The notes beneath the pieces were generated by a model. It saw nothing but the letters and a program-made list of their open reading frames with translations. It was not told the DNA's origin and did no database searches. Below, piece after piece: positions 5,428 to 6,697 of a DNA stretch of 6,697 bases (positions are counted from its first letter, which is position 1; the number at the start of each line of letters is the position of its first letter). The DNA is from Gammaproteobacteria bacterium (GTDB lineage Bacteria > Pseudomonadota > Gammaproteobacteria > HK1): assembly GCA_022822245.1 (NCBI GenBank), contig JAJECB010000152.1, forward strand, positions 1-6,697, in the 5' to 3' direction. Both the position numbers and the translations under genes were made by a program.

Positions 5428-6132
5428 TCACCCGGCGGGCGCCCCGCCCTGGCCGAGACGCCGGACGAGGCGTGGCACCTCCTTGAACTCGTGCGCCACG
5501 AAGTCCGGGGCGAGATCGTCGATCGGGTCCGTGCGGTAGCCGTAGCTGACGAGGATCACCGGCACATCGGCATTCCGGGCCGTCTCGACGTCGGTGCGGC
5601 TGTCGCCGATCAGCACCGAGCGTTCCGGGGCGCCGCCCGCCCGTTCCGCGGCCGCTTCCAGGGTGCGCCGGTCCGGCTTGCGAAAGGCGAAGGTGTCGCC
5701 GCCGACGACGGCGTCGCCGAAGTGGTCGAGCCCGAGCTCCGCGAGCATCCGGCGGGCGAGACCTTCGGGCTTGTTGGTGCAGACGGCCAAGGGATGGCCG
5801 CGCCGGGCCAGCGCACGAAGGGCGTCGGGAACGCCGGGGTAGGGACGGGACTCGCGGGTAAGCCGCGACCGGTACACGTCGAGGAAACGGTCGAACATGC
5901 GGGCGGTATCGAAGCGCTCCGGGGCGCCGACCCGCGCCAGGGCCCGTTCGATGAGCACGAGCGCCCCGCCGCCCACGAGAAGACGGATCTCCTCGAACGG
6001 CACGGTCGGGACCCCCTGCTCGGCGAGAACCGTGTTGAGCGCGACGGAGAGATCCGGGGCGCTGTCGACGAGGGTGCCGTCGAGGTCGCAGACGACGGTC
6101 AGCCCTTGCGCCGGCGACGCGTTCCCGGTCAT
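5428..6132 (-). CDS. gph: HAD-family phosphatase, phosphoglycolate phosphatase type
   Basis: The 234-residue cytoplasmic hydrolase has all four HAD motifs: DLDGTLVDS (16-24; D16 nucleophile, D18 acid/base), VCTNKPEG (117-124; T119), the motif III lysine K152 in FRKPDRRTL, and GDSRTDVETARNA (176-188; D177 and D181 bind Mg). A helical cap lies between motifs I and II (about 30-95). Length and the CTNKPEG and GDSRTDVE motifs fit Gph, which turns 2-phosphoglycolate (from DNA repair or RuBisCO oxygenation) into glycolate. Related HAD phosphatases such as pyrophosphatase PpaX or phosphonatases remain possible. The ATG at 6132 is the only sensible start; no ribosome site precedes it, and the start codon sits at the centre of a 14-bp palindrome. 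It is convergent with the aminotransferase and divergent from the DsbA-family gene. Confidence 0.87.
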   Translation of the reverse strand: MTGNASPAQGLTVVCDLDGTLVDSAPDLSVALNTVLAEQGVPTVPFEEIRLLVGGGALVLIERALARVGAPERFDTARMFDRFLDVYRSRLTRESRPYPGVPDALRALARRGHPLAVCTNKPEGLARRMLAELGLDHFGDAVVGGDTFAFRKPDRRTLEAAAERAGGAPERSVLIGDSRTDVETARNADVPVILVSYGYRTDPIDDLAPDFVAHEFKEVPRLVRRLGQGGAPAG

Positions 6133-6138
6133 GACCGG
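6125..6138. repeat. Perfect palindrome centred on the gph start codon
   Basis: CCGGTCATGACCGG is its own reverse complement, with the gph ATG (minus strand, 6132-6130) at its centre. It could bind a dimeric regulator or form a small mRNA hairpin hiding the start. Chance is also plausible at this GC content. Confidence 0.45.
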
Positions 6139-6184
6139 AGAGCGCGCCGCGGGCCGGAGCTCTCCCCGGCGCGGAGCCCCGTGC

Positions 6185-6190
6185 CATAAT
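6185..6190 (+). promoter_or_regulatory. Candidate -10 box for the DsbA-family gene
   Basis: CATAAT matches five of six bases of the -10 consensus and is the only AT-rich spot between the two divergent genes. It would start transcription about 22 nt before the ATG at 6219. No good -35 box is found 16-18 nt upstream. Confidence 0.35.
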
Positions 6191-6218
6191 CGCGCCGGTT
6201 CCGCCGAGTCCGCCCTCG

Positions 6219-6697
6219 ATGAAGCTCGTCCACTACTTCGACTACAAGAGCCCCTACGCCTACCTCGCGCAGGAAGCGACCTTCGCGCTCGCCGAACGGG
6301 CGGGCGCCGACCTCGAGGTGTGGCCCTACTCCCTGCACATTCCCGATTTTCTCGGTTCGGCGGAAGTCGACGCGGAAGGGCAGGTCGTGTCGCAGAACCG
6401 GAACGAGCACCAATGGCGCCGGGTCCGGTACAGCTACATGGACTGCCGCCGGGAGGCCAATCGCCGGGGTCTCACCATCCGCGGGCCACGGAAGATCTTC
6501 GACAGTACCTGCTCTCACGTCGGATTCCTCTGGGCGAAGGAGCAAGGCGGCGGATTCCGGGCCTACCACGAGACGGTGTACGAGAGGTTCTGGCGCCGCG
6601 AGCTCGACATCGAGGACCCCGAGGCCATCGAGGGGACCCTCGCCGCCTCCGGGGTCGAGGTCCGGGGATTCCGCGAGTACCTCGGGCACGACGGGCC
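6219..6697 (+). CDS. DsbA-family / 2-hydroxychromene-2-carboxylate isomerase-like protein (3' end outside window)
   Basis: Translation from ATG 6219 stays open to the window end, giving 159 residues of an expected 200 or so. The opening MKLVHYFDYKSPYAYLA is the thioredoxin-fold start of the DsbA/GST-kappa family, with S11-P12-Y13 at the active-site turn where DsbA has CxxC. In the NahD isomerase, Ser11 helps bind or activate glutathione, so a glutathione-dependent isomerase or transferase is likelier than a disulfide oxidoreductase. C76 and C98 are not in a CxxC. The middle (60-125) is the helical insertion, with the partly recognisable WRRVRYSYMDCRREANRRG (66-84). There is no signal peptide, so it should be cytoplasmic. 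No clear ribosome site precedes the ATG. The substrate is unknown, and nothing nearby suggests aromatic degradation. Confidence 0.83.
   Translation, partial: MKLVHYFDYKSPYAYLAQEATFALAERAGADLEVWPYSLHIPDFLGSAEVDAEGQVVSQNRNEHQWRRVRYSYMDCRREANRRGLTIRGPRKIFDSTCSHVGFLWAKEQGGGFRAYHETVYERFWRRELDIEDPEAIEGTLAASGVEVRGFREYLGHDG

Noticed and set aside
5248..6189. Plus-strand open frame opposite the phosphatase gene
   Set aside because: The opposite strand carries all four HAD motifs in order; this frame shows only biased composition.

Overview
The window is very GC-rich, tightly packed, bacterial chromosomal DNA. A two-gene split XdhC followed by a fused molybdopterin-binding/nucleotidyltransferase protein points to an alphaproteobacterium, perhaps Rhodospirillales- or Hyphomicrobiales-like. 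That placement rests on family resemblance recalled from memory, not on a search.

Left half (1-3455, all minus strand, transcribed right to left): a maturation module for a molybdenum hydroxylase of the xanthine dehydrogenase/CO dehydrogenase type. In order of transcription it holds an XdhC N-terminal-domain protein (3455-3111), an XdhC C-terminal Rossmann-domain protein (3050-2340), a MoeA-like/MocA-like fusion protein (2325-634), and a SufU/IscU-type Fe-S scaffold protein (402-1, cut by the window edge). The likely division of labour is that the fusion protein binds molybdopterin and attaches CMP, the XdhC pair binds and hands over the finished cofactor, and the scaffold protein supplies Fe-S clusters. 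The hydroxylase subunits themselves are not in the window.

Two structures interrupt this operon. Between the fusion gene and the scaffold gene lies a 200-bp, MITE-like element with 20-bp perfect terminal inverted repeats and a second, nested pair of 15-bp perfect repeats sharing the same centre. Between the two xdhC genes lies an imperfect tandem repeat of 54-bp period that duplicates the gene junction: the end of one gene, its stop, and the start of the next.

Middle (3456-3798): a divergent regulatory region with a 10-bp-arm perfect dyad, other palindromes and a candidate promoter. To its right, on the plus strand, is a complete class III (omega) aminotransferase (3799-5202) with a strong ribosome binding site.

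Right end: after a 225-bp spacer between convergent genes comes a minus-strand HAD phosphatase of the phosphoglycolate phosphatase type (6132-5428). Diverging from it is a plus-strand DsbA/2-hydroxychromene-2-carboxylate isomerase-like protein (6219 to the window end, incomplete). No RNA genes, CRISPR arrays or phage genes were seen. I found no convincing wholly new system; the element and the duplicated junction are the unusual features.
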